Shown here piece by piece: positions 11,206 through 24,204 of a stretch of 64,000 nt of DNA; the stretch's first letter is position 1; every line of letters starts with the position of its first letter. Location of the stretch: the NCBI GenBank assembly GCA_021234155.1, contig JAJEKV010000067.1, positions 2,772,091-2,836,090 of the forward strand. The letters run 5' to 3'. Both the position numbers and the translations under genes were made by a program. A model generated the notes under the pieces. That model was not told the origin of the DNA and ran no database searches. It saw nothing but the letters and a program-made list of their open reading frames with translations. This DNA comes from Isoetes taiwanensis (lineage: Eukaryota > Streptophyta > Lycopodiopsida > Isoetales > Isoetaceae).

Positions 11206-11302
11206 ACTGTACACTCTCCCAAGGTTGCAGCAATTTTATCCGTCCAGAGGATTCAATACCCAGATAGTCCATTCAATGTCTACCAGATGATCTATGGGGA
11301 GT
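11206..11302 (-). pseudogene. Third fragment of the GH18-like fusion gene
   Basis: About 96 bases on the minus strand match the start of the GH18-like domain of both large copies (copy 2 about 56,517-56,617; copy 1 about 29,447-29,542), with the same CTCCCC(A/G)TAGAT start and the TTGGGAGAGTGTAC end. A few substitutions and a small deletion break the frame. Homology ends abruptly on both sides, so it is a short dispersed piece, perhaps one exon carried by a mobile element. Confidence 0.7.
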
Positions 11303-13200
11303 CGCAACCAAATTCAAAATTCATTAAGTAGATTAAGATTTGTCCTTTATGGAGAGGTGAGTTGCTCCCAACTTCTCTTAAATAAAAAATGGCCATATGA
11401 GATAACAAAACCTATCTAGCAAAATAAATTTCCATGTCAAAGTGATATCGTCATATAAACTTGAACTCTAACTGCTTCAAACTATTTGTGATGGGCTAGA
11501 TAACATCCTCTCGTAACTCATTATGGTCTAGATATGTGGTTGAATGGCCATGTGGCCATTTAGCAGGGCCATATTATCGAGAGAAGTACGTTATCAGCCT
11601 TAACATCATGGGCCGAGTGATTTTGCTACAGAGGGAGGTTTCATTCTAAGAACAGAGCACATATGTAGTTTGCATAATGTTTGAGCGATAGTCTAGATAA
11701 ATCTTTGCAAGGTTGTAGGTTATTAAAATATATGGCCAATATGGGGTCGATTATGTCTATTTAAGCTTGATATAGGAGCCTGAAGGAGTGTTGCCTTTAG
11801 GCTCCTATTTCGTGAGCTCCTCTTTGTCAGAATGAAGATATGCTTTCTGCCAGGACGAAATGTTATTGTGCTACTCTGGCCTCTGCTACAGACAAGGCAA
11901 TAATATCGTGACTAAGGAGTGTTATGAGCATAACATCCATATTCTTTTGTTGGCAGTTGTTGTTATGGCCATAACAAATGGGCCACAGAAATGTGTTGAG
12001 ATACAACACCATTGAAATGAGTGGTTGAAAATAAAGGATATTAAGAAATGACGAGGAGGAGGACGTCAATAAGTTAACTCATAGATTATGCCCCCTTTTG
12101 TAAACAGGGATTGTTTTCTCTAAAACTTTAGACCCCACCTTGTGCAATCACACCTCATAATAGAATATGTATATACACGAGGGTTTATATTAAAATATGT
12201 ACATTTTGGATTGCACGCACAAGACTAAGCAAATGTTGTTAGATAAATGATGAAGAATTGGTTGAAAATTATCCCTTCGATAAAAGGTTAGCCTACATTA
12301 CATAAGTTCTCTGCCTTCTTGCCATTCAAGCCATCAAATGGGCTACTTTCTTTTACAGTAAGTGTGACAAAAAAGGCTTTGTTTTTGAAGTTGCATGCCA
12401 AGTGCAAACACATGTTTTGTGATAATTTGCTTCTCCTACAAAGTTGCTTCCTGTTGTATCTCACATTATAGTTTTTCAGGTCCCTTACACATAGTTACAA
12501 ACTTATCAGAAACTCGTATGTTGTTATAGGTTAACTCCTATGAAAGCATGATTGTATGATTCTACAATATATATTATTAAGGAACATGCAACATGCAAAT
12601 AGGCTAAAATTTTGCTTTAGTTAAAAGTGTTGTTGCGCAATCGGTATTACGCTATCAGATTAAGCTGCATCATGTTAGCAGAAAGATAATCTAAAGAAAA
12701 ACCCCGAAAAGATGCTTTAGATTTTCTGTTTACAGGGCTACATAAATATAGAGCACCAAGCAAGTGATGGTAGCAGAAAGATAAAGATCATGTAGCAAAA
12801 TAAAGCTATTACAAATTAATTTGAGTTGGATTAACTTTTATCGTCCAAGTACATGTCCAAGTAAGAACATGTCCAAGTAGGGTTCGAGCGTCTTGACATC
12901 TAACAAATCTGAACAAAGTCTTACAGACTTATTAGACAGTGTATCAGGCTTGTCACAACCAGAGGCCAATGGTGTGCATTAATTTTGGAAATTGGAGGTC
13001 AAGGATGTCATATATGTGTCTGATTTACAGAGGGATCCTTCATTCTCAATTTCGAAAAGATAGAGAACATTTGTCGCTATTAGAGGTAAAAATGCTCTAA
13101 TTACTAGCGGCAAGTTATGTATCCTACTGGAGATAGCATGTCTCGATGAGCAATCACAAGCAATGAACAGAGCACATAATAAGTCTACGTCAGGAATGTT
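11303..13200. other. Intergenic DNA with one short hairpin
   Basis: No supported gene. A hairpin with 15-base arms (ATAGGAGCCT at 11,772 pairing to 11,808) and a 7-base loop is present. The remainder is A/T-rich unique sequence. Confidence 0.3.
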
Positions 13201-13960
13201 GAATTCTATAAGAAGCAAGGACGGCTAACAATGTGTATGCTGGAAACAATAATGCATCCTAGCAATGTAAGTATATTTGTATTGTCTCATGCATGGATAT
13301 ACTTGCCATATATGAAGGAAAAAGATGAACACAATAATAAGTGGTTAGCAACAATTCGAGGAGCAAAACTTACGACATTGGATGAAATAAGCAATGTGTT
13401 ACAGGAAAAGTGCAGTGTGTGTCTATCATCATGTAGCAGCTATTAAAAATGCTAGGCATTTTCTAGGATATTATCCCCATAATGTATGCCTAGCTAAAAG
13501 TTATCGGAGCATGTATAATGCAAATCGATCCACTCCGTAGGATCGAGATTCTCAAGAGAAGAAGCATGCATGCATGCATATTTTGCATGCAATTTTGGAC
13601 CTCGGGTTTAGGTTTTTATAGCAGGAGTCTTCTTCAGCTTCTCAAATCGGCATTTCTTTTTTGTCTCAGCAGTTTCCTTTTCTCTTTCTCTTGAACCATG
13701 TAGGGGAGGGGCTTCTTCCTGCATGGATAGACAAGATAGACAATTCTTGACGTTTTTTATTCTCCTCTTTCCATCCTGGCTTGGTTGTCTGGATTGTTGC
13801 AATCCTCTTTCGTCCTTGTGTTCTTAAAAGTTAAGCAGAGTTCTCTTCTTATCGGTTTGGATGCATGATGCGAGTCCTCATGAGAATGCGAATTGATCCA
13901 CTCCAGATGCATTATGCGAATCCTCATGAGAATCCATTGATTCAACCCCCTTGAATGCAA
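13200..13960 (+). repeat. Dispersed repeat, copy R1 (inverted partner at 31.75-32.72 kb)
   Basis: The block matches 32,005-32,720 and part of 31,750-31,990 on the opposite strand, with high identity interrupted by indels: an ATGCTNGAAACAATAATGCA stretch, a GCATGCATGCATGCAT run and a CACTCCGTAGGATCGAGATT stretch recur. Short frames conserved between the copies contain stops and are unlikely to be coding. It is best read as a non-autonomous transposon family, at R2 sitting inside a foldback element. Confidence 0.65.
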
Positions 13961-16880
13961 CATTATCATAATCTCTTGCAATGGTTGTGACTAACAATAT
14001 TTTTACACAAAGAAAGTATGAGGAAAATGTGTGTCTTAGAAGCCTGAGTCCTGCTAGCATAACGAACTTATTTGATGTTCTTATAAAGCATAGGCATTAT
14101 GCCTAGTGATGTAGTGGAACTAAAAGTTACATGACCATGCAAGCAATCTAGAAACTTTGCAAAGCTCGAGTTCATCCAAGATTTTATACCTTAAAAGGTA
14201 TAGAAATAAAATCTTTTTGGGTGAATGGCAATCTTAAATTATAATCCCAAGGGAAAAATATAAAGACATCAATGTGCAATTTATGTATGCATATCTACAT
14301 TTGCATAGTACTCTTGCCGCTCTTAGAAAAACCAAAAATATAAAGACATTTATGTGCAATTTATGTACTCATATCTACATTTGCATAGTGCTAACAAAAC
14401 CATTGATTTGCTCATTTGCAAATAGGCGCAGGGCCAAAAATATGTAACTAATGATTCATAGAATAAATTAAGAGATGATATCAAGCTTAGTAAAACGCTC
14501 AAGTTTAGTAGCATAGACACAGTAAGAGAAACGCACCTTAGTGTCTCAAATTAGAGTAGAGCCATTTAAGATTTATTTATACGCTTTTAACTTCTGCAAA
14601 ATAACAATAAAGTATGCCGCTGATGATCTTTCTCATAGATCTATTATATCCTACAATGTTGTAACTGTGTAGTCAAAATGCTAAGAAACAATTATGCAAT
14701 ATACCTTATCTTCCTCTTAGAAGTTGCTATATAGCATGGGAATGATGAAGCTCAACAAAAGGTAATGCACATGGCACATTGGGGCTAAGAAAGATTACAC
14801 AGTACTCATCTTGCTCCATCAGAAGGTGCCCCATCATTTGAGTCACCCACTCTCAAATTGGCAAGATGGCCATTAGTTGTAGACATATCTTTGTATATAC
14901 CAATGGAAGTAGTTTGATCTAGTGAATGCTTACATTCACAGTCGCTTCAAACCGCTCATAAGCCTCGATGACTAATTGTGTCAAGGAATAGAGGGATAGA
15001 TATTTCACTGGCATTATAATAATGATCTTCTTCACGCTTATGATCTTCTTCATTGGCATTATAATAGTGATCATATCTTCACGCTGCAGACTCTGGTTGA
15101 GGACAACAGGAACCGTCGTCAAGATCTGTATTGCCAACTTCGTAACTCAACTTGACATTACATAGATGTTAACTTCAGTATTGAAATAAACAATAGGTGC
15201 ATTCGATGTTCCAAAGCTGATCAACTATTAACCATAGATTTAAATGTCACTGAATAACCCAATATCAATCCTACCATCCACCATTTCGGACTCCACTTTG
15301 AAGCACCTGATGTACCAAGGGAGCGACAACCCATGCACTTCTCAAGATAATAACTTATAACGGGGTAATTTGTTTCCATCACTTCTAGGTTATTGAGGAG
15401 GGAATTAGGGACAAAACAGTCCATAACTAATGTATCGAAAAGGAATTGTGAAGTTCCCTTGATCTAACCACATTCCACGTGGTATAAATCATCTCCATTT
15501 TCTTTAACTGTTATATATAGAAATTTCTTAATCTCAGATGTCAACATGACAATGGTCTTCGGCAATGGGATGCCCATCTGGAATTAGTGGACACTATCAA
15601 CTCACAAAGCAAAGAGCATTCAAATAACTTGAATTTTGGTTGATTAATTGAAGTAGGACATAGTAGTGCATATCAAGCAATATTGTAGGGACTATAGCAA
15701 TGCGACATGAAATTTAAAAGCAATACATTGGGAACCCTAGCAATGCAACAAGGGACAAAAAATGTATAGGAATATACAACGCAAGGAGCAAGAGGAAGCT
15801 TGCAAGGCTTACCTTGGAGATAGAAGGAGTGCAAAGCTAAGCACCCACATTGTGTTCGAGCATTTGAGGGTGCCCTCTATTTATATGCCCATATTGTGTG
15901 CACGTTTTGTAAGTCCAAATCAACATGTGAGCACATGCCAAAGAAATCCAATCTAGATGGTATATATGACGATAGCAATAATCACGTATGCAATCATTTA
16001 GATACACCTTATCATCATCATCATTATGATGCAGTTAGATCTATAAAGCCCGTATAGGAACCACACAATATCCCTACAAATGGGGCTTCTTTACATGTTG
16101 TATTAAATTGTTAGGAAATGTTATATCAATCGATAATTGTCAATATCAATTGATAGTTGTCATGGAATCGTGGAACTGGTAGACAATTCTCAAAATTAGA
16201 AACTGCCTACTGCCCAGAAAACTTCCCAAGCAGTTGGCAGAGCTGTGGCCAGCGGTCTAAAGCCCTTTTGATAGGTACGATGTATATTTCATCCCCTTTT
16301 TCATCCCGTCTGGAAATCACGTTGATAGGTTTCTTTGGAATCGCCTACTAAAGTACCATAGGATATGAAGCTTTGTAACTTAGTTCCTCTGACACATCTC
16401 ATTTAAATGGGCCGTAGAATCTGCAGGGATGAATAGGGCCAATGACTGGTTATGATCCAATTTCTTGATATGCTCCAGACTATGTCTTGTCCTTGTTGCA
16501 TGGCACTGGAATGAGGGCTTAAAGTACACAACATAGCGGAACTGGGAAGAAGGACGCAGGGCCTTAGAGCAACGCGTACATGCCACAAGGTCTTTGATCC
16601 ATGAAGCTGTTGCTGCCTTAGATTGAGAGAGGATGCCAAGACATTTTCCTACCTATTTGACAGAATTACCTCTCTCTATGCAGGTACTTAAGGTTGCCAA
16701 GTTAATACAGAGGGTTGAAAGGTAAGCCCAAGCTTGTTTTTGCCAATCCAAAAAGCCAGAGTTTAAGAATGATGTCTAACTAGTAACTAAACCTATGGAT
16801 GCCCACAGGTTCAATCTATTCGTTCTATATTGTGCTATTTTTTGTACTTAAGAGATTGGCTGTCAAATTTAAGGGTCTGA
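13961..16880. other. Intergenic DNA with small tandem duplications
   Basis: An imperfect duplication with a period of about 80 bases lies at 14,250-14,395, and a smaller one at about 15,005-15,085 (GATCTTCTTCA-rich). No gene is supported. Frames at 16,380-16,640 (minus) are short and unrecognised. Confidence 0.3.
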
Positions 16881-16945
16881 ATTGGACTTGAACCCACTAC
16901 CTCTGGAGTGGTAGCTGTGCATCCTAACCGAAAAGGCCGTGATGA
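16880..16945 (-). repeat. tRNA-derived segment, possible SINE head
   Basis: On the minus strand a D-loop-like GGTTAGGATGC is followed about 30 bases later by GGGTTCAAGTCC, which fits the polymerase III B box GGTTCRANTCC. The segment does not close into a proper cloverleaf with a 7-bp acceptor stem, so it is more likely a SINE head or tRNA pseudogene than a working tRNA. Confidence 0.35.
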
Positions 16946-18640
16946 TTTGGATGAAACCAAATCACACGCTCCAGACCTGATAGTTAATCGTCACACTATC
17001 CTCCCCTCAAGGCCTCCCCTCCTCGAGGGCTTGCAACCGAGGGAATTGGGGGGGACCACACTCGATCTGCAAGGGAATGAAACCGAGGAGAGTGAAGACA
17101 ACCATTTGGACCCCCAACCCTATTACGGGTTGCCCACACCACTAGGGCATGAGTTATCCAAATCATGTGACATTGGCTAGGCATTAAGTCCTTAGTGTGC
17201 CAGGCTTTGGTTATTGCATAAAATTGCTGCACAAAGTAACTTGTTTGTACTCTTAATGCTTCTTCTCCCTATTTTCAGCGGAGTTCCATTCGGATTAAGA
17301 TTTCTATTTGCTTGATGCAAAAACACGGCAGGTCCATTTGTTTGCACATTGGACATACTATTGATTGGTTCTATTGTTCAGAATGGAAGTATATAATGAG
17401 TTTTTGTTGGTTGAAATGACTGCTAAATTTTGCTCTGGTATTTCTCTAAGAACATGTGCAAAACCCTTAGAAAGGAAACCACATTACTCCTTGAACCAAT
17501 GTCCTGTAGTATTTAAAGCAGAACTCTGCATTTGTACTTTCTCTATATTTGAACCAGAACTTTGTAGTATTTCTAGTATCTCTGTTCAATGATCTTGGTA
17601 CTTAGGTTGCATAATTCATGAGAATCAACATAACTGAACTATGAGCTGAATTGTTAATGTTTGGCTCAAGCATGAGGGAAACCAGAGGAATGCTAAGTCA
17701 AGCAGGTTTATTGAAACAATTGATGGTGGTATCATACAAATATTGCCTACATGAAACATGTCGCCAATATATCTGTCCGAATAGAGTCTTTGCTAGATTG
17801 CCAACTTCAGTTCAAGCAAAACACCACATGAAGAGAGACCCAGAATCTGAATGCCATGGAACCCTTTCCATTGCCGAGAAGCCATCTTGGTCAAATGAAT
17901 TGTCCCCACAAGAGACTTCTATCTGTAAGACCGACAAAAATAAGTTGTCTATTTGATAACATTGTCATTTTGTAGCAATGCTTGCGCTAAGAAACACACC
18001 CAGCAAGAATGTGAAAACAAAATGACAAAATAATGGACTCTGCTTTCTATCAGGCAAAAACTTGAAGACCCAAATGCCAAAAAGCCTAGCAAAACCAAAA
18101 AGAATGCACAAATACTTCTGTGTTAGAATCCAGAATCGAGAAGAACGCAGAAATCAGCGATAAAATGAGTATTGTGCTTTCCATAAAAAAGACCCATATG
18201 CAAACATGCTGTAGAAAACTCCGTGCGGCTTGTATGCACGGACATATAAAACAACATCTGCAAACAGAGTGCTGCACAAAGTCGCTTCCAGCTTCTATTT
18301 CAAGTGGCAACTGCTAATGGTGAATTTGTATCAAGAGTAAGATTAGTATCTAGCACATATGCAGGGTTTTCATGGCCTAAAGAAATCAACTGTGCAAAGC
18401 CTGAAGTTCCCAAACAAAGCTTAATATAAGTACCATGTTCAACTGATTTCATAATTAAACTTATGAGACTAGTTTTGAGAAAGGTGACGGCAAGCTTGCC
18501 AACCCATTCAAGTGATGCGCCTTGCTGCTGGAAAATCCTTTCTATTTCATAAAGAAGCAAAATGCACCAGTAGTATACATCGTCCAAAACTGCTTCAATG
18601 CATAATAGGTTACAGACTCATACAAAGGCAGGTTACATGC
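16946..18640. other. Intergenic DNA, no supported gene
   Basis: Short frames at 17,651-17,956 (plus) and 18,300-18,587 (minus) look protein-like in places. I recognise neither; the second begins about 65 bases downstream of the small gene ending at 18,652 and may be its 3' region. Confidence 0.25.
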
Positions 18641-18651
18641 GATGAAAGAAA

Positions 18652-19092
18652 CTAGAACTGCATTTCTTCAGAGCATTTCACTACACACTCCTTAGTACAG
18701 ATCTTACAACGGCTGGATTCATCAACTTCTTTGTTGCTGACAAAACAAAGGCAGCTAGTACAGACGAATGCATCCTCGTATCCAAATAGATACGGTAAGA
18801 CACCAATCTCAGGGCATTCTTCTAAATTGCCAACCAATTCAAATGAACCAATTTGCTCAGGCAGATCGAAGTGAAAATCAAGGAAATTCAAGGCATCAGA
18901 CACTTTGTCTTCCAAGTTTAAGCTGCCAGAAACATCCCCCACATTGTTATCCATTTTATGGCCTCCATCACCAAAAGCCATCCAACTATCCATGACCACC
19001 AAGAGATCGATTCTACGGCGTTTTGGATCTGGAAGATGATCATCCAAGAAGCCAAGAATTGTTCGCTCAAACTTCCTCTTCTTTGGAACCAT
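18652..19092 (-). CDS. Small nuclear-type Cys-rich protein (146 aa), function unknown
   Basis: An uninterrupted frame from ATG at 19,092 to a stop at 18,652. The N-terminus is strongly basic with two NLS-like clusters (PKKRKFE and PKRRRID) around a hydrophobic turn (TILGFLDDHLPD). The middle is acidic with leucine/phenylalanine patches (LNFLDFHFDLPEQ). The C-terminus has seven cysteines in a zinc-ribbon-like order: CTSCLCF, then CKICTKECVVKC. A TATA box (TATATAAAAAG) lies only about 30-40 bases upstream on the same strand, implying a very short leader. I do not recognise the family. A nuclear, metal-binding or transcription-related role is inference from composition. This is one of the few host-gene-like units in the window with both an intact frame and a promoter. 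Confidence 0.55.
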   Translation of the reverse strand: MVPKKRKFERTILGFLDDHLPDPKRRRIDLLVVMDSWMAFGDGGHKMDNNVGDVSGSLNLEDKVSDALNFLDFHFDLPEQIGSFELVGNLEECPEIGVLPYLFGYEDAFVCTSCLCFVSNKEVDESSRCKICTKECVVKCSEEMQF

Positions 19093-19120
19093 GTCTCCTG
19101 AAGAACAGGGCCATTACCAG

Positions 19121-19131
19121 CAGCCTTTTTA
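19121..19131 (-). promoter_or_regulatory. TATA box of the 146-aa gene
   Basis: The minus strand reads CTATATAAAAAGG here, 29-39 bases before the ATG at 19,092. CT-rich initiator-like sequence (GTCTCTCTCTG) lies just upstream rather than downstream. Confidence 0.45.
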
Positions 19132-19249
19132 TATAGCAGAGAGAGACGATTGAGTTGAACCCAAAGATTTTTCAGATATTTTAGACCTTAATTTCAAGTG
19201 CGGCAACCAACCTAGAGGAGATTCGGCCAATTGCCAGCAGGCCGAGGAA

Positions 19250-19311
19250 GGGAATATTGTTTAATAAGTAGCAAAGCTGAGGGAATATTGTTTAATAAGT
19301 AGCAAAGCTGA
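19250..19311. repeat. Exact 31-bp tandem duplication
   Basis: The unit beginning GGGAATATTGTTTAATAAGT is repeated back to back twice, about 160 bases upstream of the small Cys-rich gene. Confidence 0.85.
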
Positions 19312-20044
19312 TGTCATAGTTATTGTTTATCCAGACACGTGCTTATTCAAGGGTAATCCCTATTCAAGTAGAAGGAGGTGCAAATAAAAAGCTAAAACGC
19401 GACACGTGTCAGCAAGAGAGCCAATTTCAAAGAAAATGCAGCAAAGAAAATATGAAGGACAAAAAATGAGAATGCATTATATAAGAGTGATATATTGTCG
19501 GCAATGATGACTTTCAGGTGTGATATATCATGAAAATGCCATATTTCATCAATTTTATAAATCTAAATTCGATGGTCTAGTAGGATGCGTTAGCTCGAAA
19601 TTTTTTATAAATCGCCAAAATTTGATAATATCGCATCCTAATTATATTAATTCGCCAAACTAATGGATATTCTGTAGTAGGAGACTTAATTTTTTGTAAG
19701 AAGTCTTAATTCTACTAAATTCGTTTCCATAAAAAAGTTGAAAAAATAGAACAAAATAAAAATCGAAATTTCTATGGTTTAGAAGTAGACAGAGGATGAT
19801 GATTATTGGCACACTGCCAAATTTTATAGCTCTTTGGTGTTCCCGTCTGTCTCCTCTGGGTGTTCTAATTGAATGTTTCGTCGGCATGCAAATGCTATGT
19901 TAGATTGTGTGGAATATTTTTTTCTCCAATGGAAAGGGATAATAATAGATTAGATAGTGCTTTATTGCAAATATGCTATTTGTAAAAACTAGATGGTTTC
20001 ATGAACAGGTAAGTTATATGGTGTTAATGTAGTGATCTAGAGGA

Positions 20045-21592
20045 CATTAAGGAACCATTGCGAAAATTAAAAAAGGCTTTAGCCCATTAATAAATGCCGA
20101 CTTATGATATTTTAAACATTGAAATTTATTGCAACATTCGGCTTGCTACTAGATTAATAAAAATAGTATATGCATGAACTTGTTAGAAACTCGTCATAAT
20201 GGATAGTATCTATGAATCATTTATAACTGAAGTCTACTCATGGAGACAAAGATATCTCTAATCCAAGTGTTCACACCATTGCATTAATAGACATTAAGGA
20301 ACCATTGCGAAAATTAAAAAAGGCTTTAGCCCATTAATAAATGCCGACCTATGATATTTAAAACATTATTGCTCTATCCTGATTGCTTTTTTTCGATCAT
20401 TGGATCGAAGCATTATTCTATGAATGTGCTAGATCAAGGGTTGTGGAATTTCCACATCAGACCCATGTATACACCTGCGCACCCCATACGCTGTTTCTAC
20501 GTATCTACATACATCTAATACTTTAATGCATACAAGTAAACAATGAGCGTCATAGCATTGCATTTACAAGAGATACACAACAACATAACAGTGGACGAAA
20601 ATGAAGAGATCACATATATTACATTGGCAGATGTGCAAAACAGTCATGAAATAAGCTTCAAGAAGAAGCTTCCACATAGGGCGTGCATGCCCAAAACGTA
20701 TGTACATAAGCAGAACATGAACAGAGCTGCAAAACACCAGAAAACATGAGGGAAAGCCTGAGTAGAAGAGATGCCACAGCCATCTCACGCCTGCATCGTG
20801 CACCCGCATTCATAAACTACAACCACATAGCACCATGAAGAACAAACAAGCTCTCTAATGACATCCTGGCACCCGAAACAGAGTTGGAGTCTTCTTCTGA
20901 ACCTTTGCAGCACTCCTCCGAACCTCCCAACCACCCAATGCTAACTTCAAAACCCTTGGATTGTAGAGCTTTCAAAGTGCAAACTTCGAAGCCCTGGATT
21001 TATAGCAGAAATACATGCTTTGTGCTGAGTGCAAGCACATACATATGATAGTCTTTGAGTCTTTGAGGAAACAAAGCAGAAAACCCGCTTTTGTCCGCCA
21101 AAGGCTTCGGCTTCGGCTTCTCTACCCTCATTTGTTTGCTTCTGAAGTCTTTGAGTAAACGCGGTCTTTGAGTGCAAGCAAACAAATCTGAAAGTCTTTG
21201 AAGTTACGACCAAAAACTTCTCAGTGCGCCCGGACCTCCTCTGCTTCCCGCCATGCTCCGGCCATGCCGTTTTTGCCGCCCCATCATGCTCGCGCGCCAC
21301 ATGCCAACAAATGCTATTTTCCTGAACCATTGATTGCAAACTAACTTTCCTTTCCTCAAAACCCTGACCCCCATATTTCGGCCCACCTTCGCCAAAACCT
21401 TACTAATAGTTTGGGAACCTTATTGCAACATTAGCCTTGCTACTAGATTAATAAATATAGTATATGCATGAACTTGTTAGAAACTCGTCATAATGGATAG
21501 TATCTACGAATCATTTATAACTAAAGTCTACTCATGGAGACAATGATATCTATAATCCAAGTGTGTTCCACACCATTGCAGTAATAGACATT
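20045..21592 (+). repeat. Dispersed direct repeats in an otherwise empty region
   Basis: A segment of about 70 bases beginning GACATTAAGGAACCATTGCG occurs at 20,046-20,113 and 20,289-20,358. A second segment of about 165 bases (TTATTGCAACATT start, GGAGACAA near the end) occurs at 20,129-20,290 and 21,420-21,592. The frames at 20,543-21,339 are short or overlapping on both strands and not convincing. Confidence 0.7.
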
Positions 21593-23418
21593 GCATGTTA
21601 ATTTCCAGGTTTGGAAAGGCAATTGTTTTACATTATGTTTCTAATCACGTATTTTTTTTTCTAGACATAAGGTGAGGAAGTGCAGGTTCAAATCTTGTAT
21701 TTTTTGAAACAAGTAAATGAGACAAATGAAGAGAAATGTTCGCGGCAGCCTTGGCTGCCGCAATAAATCTCTTGTAGAAATGTATAGAAATATTGAAGCA
21801 ATTGGGAGTTTATTGATGAGATCTATCTATCTTTTTTGTAACTACTTCTTAAGGATAGGCTAGTTGGCTTTCCGTTTGTAATTTTTTCTTTAACAACTAG
21901 TTACGGTGCCCAGCGTTGCTGGGCATAATTTGATAACCTGCAAATGTTGGAAACTTGCTGGGCAAAATTTGGCAACTTGTAAATGTTGAAAACTTGTACA
22001 ATCTATCAAAACTTGTTGGGAGCATATTTTATGTTGTCTTCAATTTCTCAAGCTTATTCGGGAGCATATTTTTTGTTGTCTTCAATTTGTGTCCCAACTT
22101 ATTTCTCGAGCTTATTCAACGGACATTTTCCAGCTAGCTATTTGCATGTCTTTTAATTCATTAGCAATATAAACATACTTATTAACACTCAAGTAATTAC
22201 ATTACTTGATGCAATCGAAGGGCCCTTTGGGCATGTCCTAAGTTTTTGTTTATTGGATTTATCAACATTAAAAAACGTCATCAAAGATGTTTCTTTGAAA
22301 CAACTATTGTATATGCAAAGATGGTCTTTCTAAACAACTATTCAACTATCTTTGACATCGTTTTTGCACGATATTCCATGTCATTCTAGCTTTGTTGCAT
22401 GAATTTGGAGCCTCTCTTAATACTCTTTCTCCTAGCAATTCAATATAATGTCTATTTTCTACATATATTCCTATAGGGGATTAACATTTTACAGTTGGAA
22501 AAAATATGAATTGCAAAAAATACGAATTACACTTCTGGCATAGGGCAATGCCGATAATAATTTTACTCTTTGAATAGACCTAATAATCTGCTTATGTTAT
22601 GGAGTGCACGTAGATCTAGACAAATACGTTGCAAGTTTAGCACATCTTTTTCTATAACATGTCTTTGCCTTGCAGTTTTGGAAGCTTTATACATGATACA
22701 ACAAATTGACAATGCAAGGCACCTTTGAATTAGTTCAAAACTATTATATGTTTATTCATACATGCCCTCTCACATTGGGCAATGCCATTGTAGAACATGA
22801 CATATAGCACGGACATCTAGACAACTATGTTTTGCTGCTATTGTAAAGAGTAAATATCTGTAAGTGGGACTAAAACTCCTTATCCAATGAAGCTAAATAT
22901 GTTAGAACGTTGGCAAATCTTGATGTGCTTCAATAAAAGGCTCTATATATTAGAAAGCGAACTTTTATGCTATCTTACATGTTTGAATATTAGTTAAGCA
23001 GCATCCCTCGTATGATTCTTGACATGAATGGAATGGTCTTTTGCAGGTAGGATAGTCAAATAGGGTTTTTGTTCTTGTACACCTTGGGTCTCCTGACTAC
23101 TATGCAAGAAATAAGACTATACTGCTCCCAACTATTCCAGCATTCCAGAAACATTTCAATCCCTGCCAAATCCAAAGCAAATAGATAGATCTTTTTTTGA
23201 ATCCGAAAGATTATTTGCATCATCTTAAAACATGTCCCCTCCCATGCATGTTCAGAGGGAAGGCTGAACATGTGGCCAGTTTGAAGACTGCTGCAGTGAA
23301 ATAAAGAATTGAGGGAACGGAAGATCCCGTTTGTGCATGGCCATTGGAGGTTATCACGAACGGACAAAGACCCAACTACATAGAGAGGACTATGCACAAA
23401 TGATTGTGTTTTTGTTTT

Positions 23419-23842
23419 AACTACCATTGACATTAATTAACACAACCATTGGGTCTAACACATTTTAATTAAAATCCCCCTTAAACCCCCTTTGGTTTGG
23501 GTGCATATTCACACGGGGGGTGACTCCGGGCAACGAGAGCTGTTGGATAGGCATATTCACCCCTTATTCCTTAATCTACACCGTACGTAAAGTTCCTCGT
23601 TTGTGGGGTATGCAAGTACAAAATTTGCTATACTGTATAACAAGATTCCCAAAATACTATAAGATTTTAAGCAGAATACTATATGGTGTCGATTTCATAC
23701 GTGCAAAATACAATTATGAGGGCTCTCGCTGCCCTACATCACCCCCCGTGTGAATATGCACCCAAACCAAAGGGGGTTTAAGGGGGATTTTAATTAAAAT
23801 GTGTTAGACCCAATGGTTGTGTTAATTAATGTCAATGGTAGT
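23419..23842. mobile_element. MITE/foldback with ~100-bp inverted repeats
   Basis: The left arm 23,419-23,521 and right arm 23,741-23,842 are nearly perfect inverted repeats (AACTACCATTGACATTAATT at both ends, inner ends rich in CCCCC). About 220 unique bases lie between. No transposase is encoded. It sits inside Helitron A. Confidence 0.8.
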
Positions 23843-24204
23843 TATGTGTTGGTTGTTATGTGTTGGGGGTGGATGTTAATGGTTTGTGTTGCAAAAAAAT
23901 TTTTTGGCCTCCGGGCCTTAGGACGCCTCCCCCCGTGACAAAAATTTTAGAATTCAAACCAGAAAAAAAAAAAATAGGATTCATTTGAGGCTTTCATCAC
24001 CTGTAGCTTTTGAATTTCATCACAATAAAACAAATAGAACATAAGTAAAAGTTACCATAAAGATAGAGCAGATTGATCCCATTATTCTGAAAGTCATAAA
24101 GTTTGCAACACCCATACACAAACATTTCTCAACTGGAATTTAATAGCAGCCTTTGGCCTCCATGGATTCTTGTGGTGAGAAACCAAAGTGGGAAACTTTT
24201 CTGC

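Noticed and set aside
16880-16945. Functional tRNA gene
   Set aside because: B box is good but acceptor and anticodon stems do not close; kept only as a tRNA-like/SINE head.
20947-21395. Minus-strand frames up to 130 codons
   Set aside because: Low-complexity repeats of GTCTTTGAGT and overlapping alternative frames; no recognisable domain.
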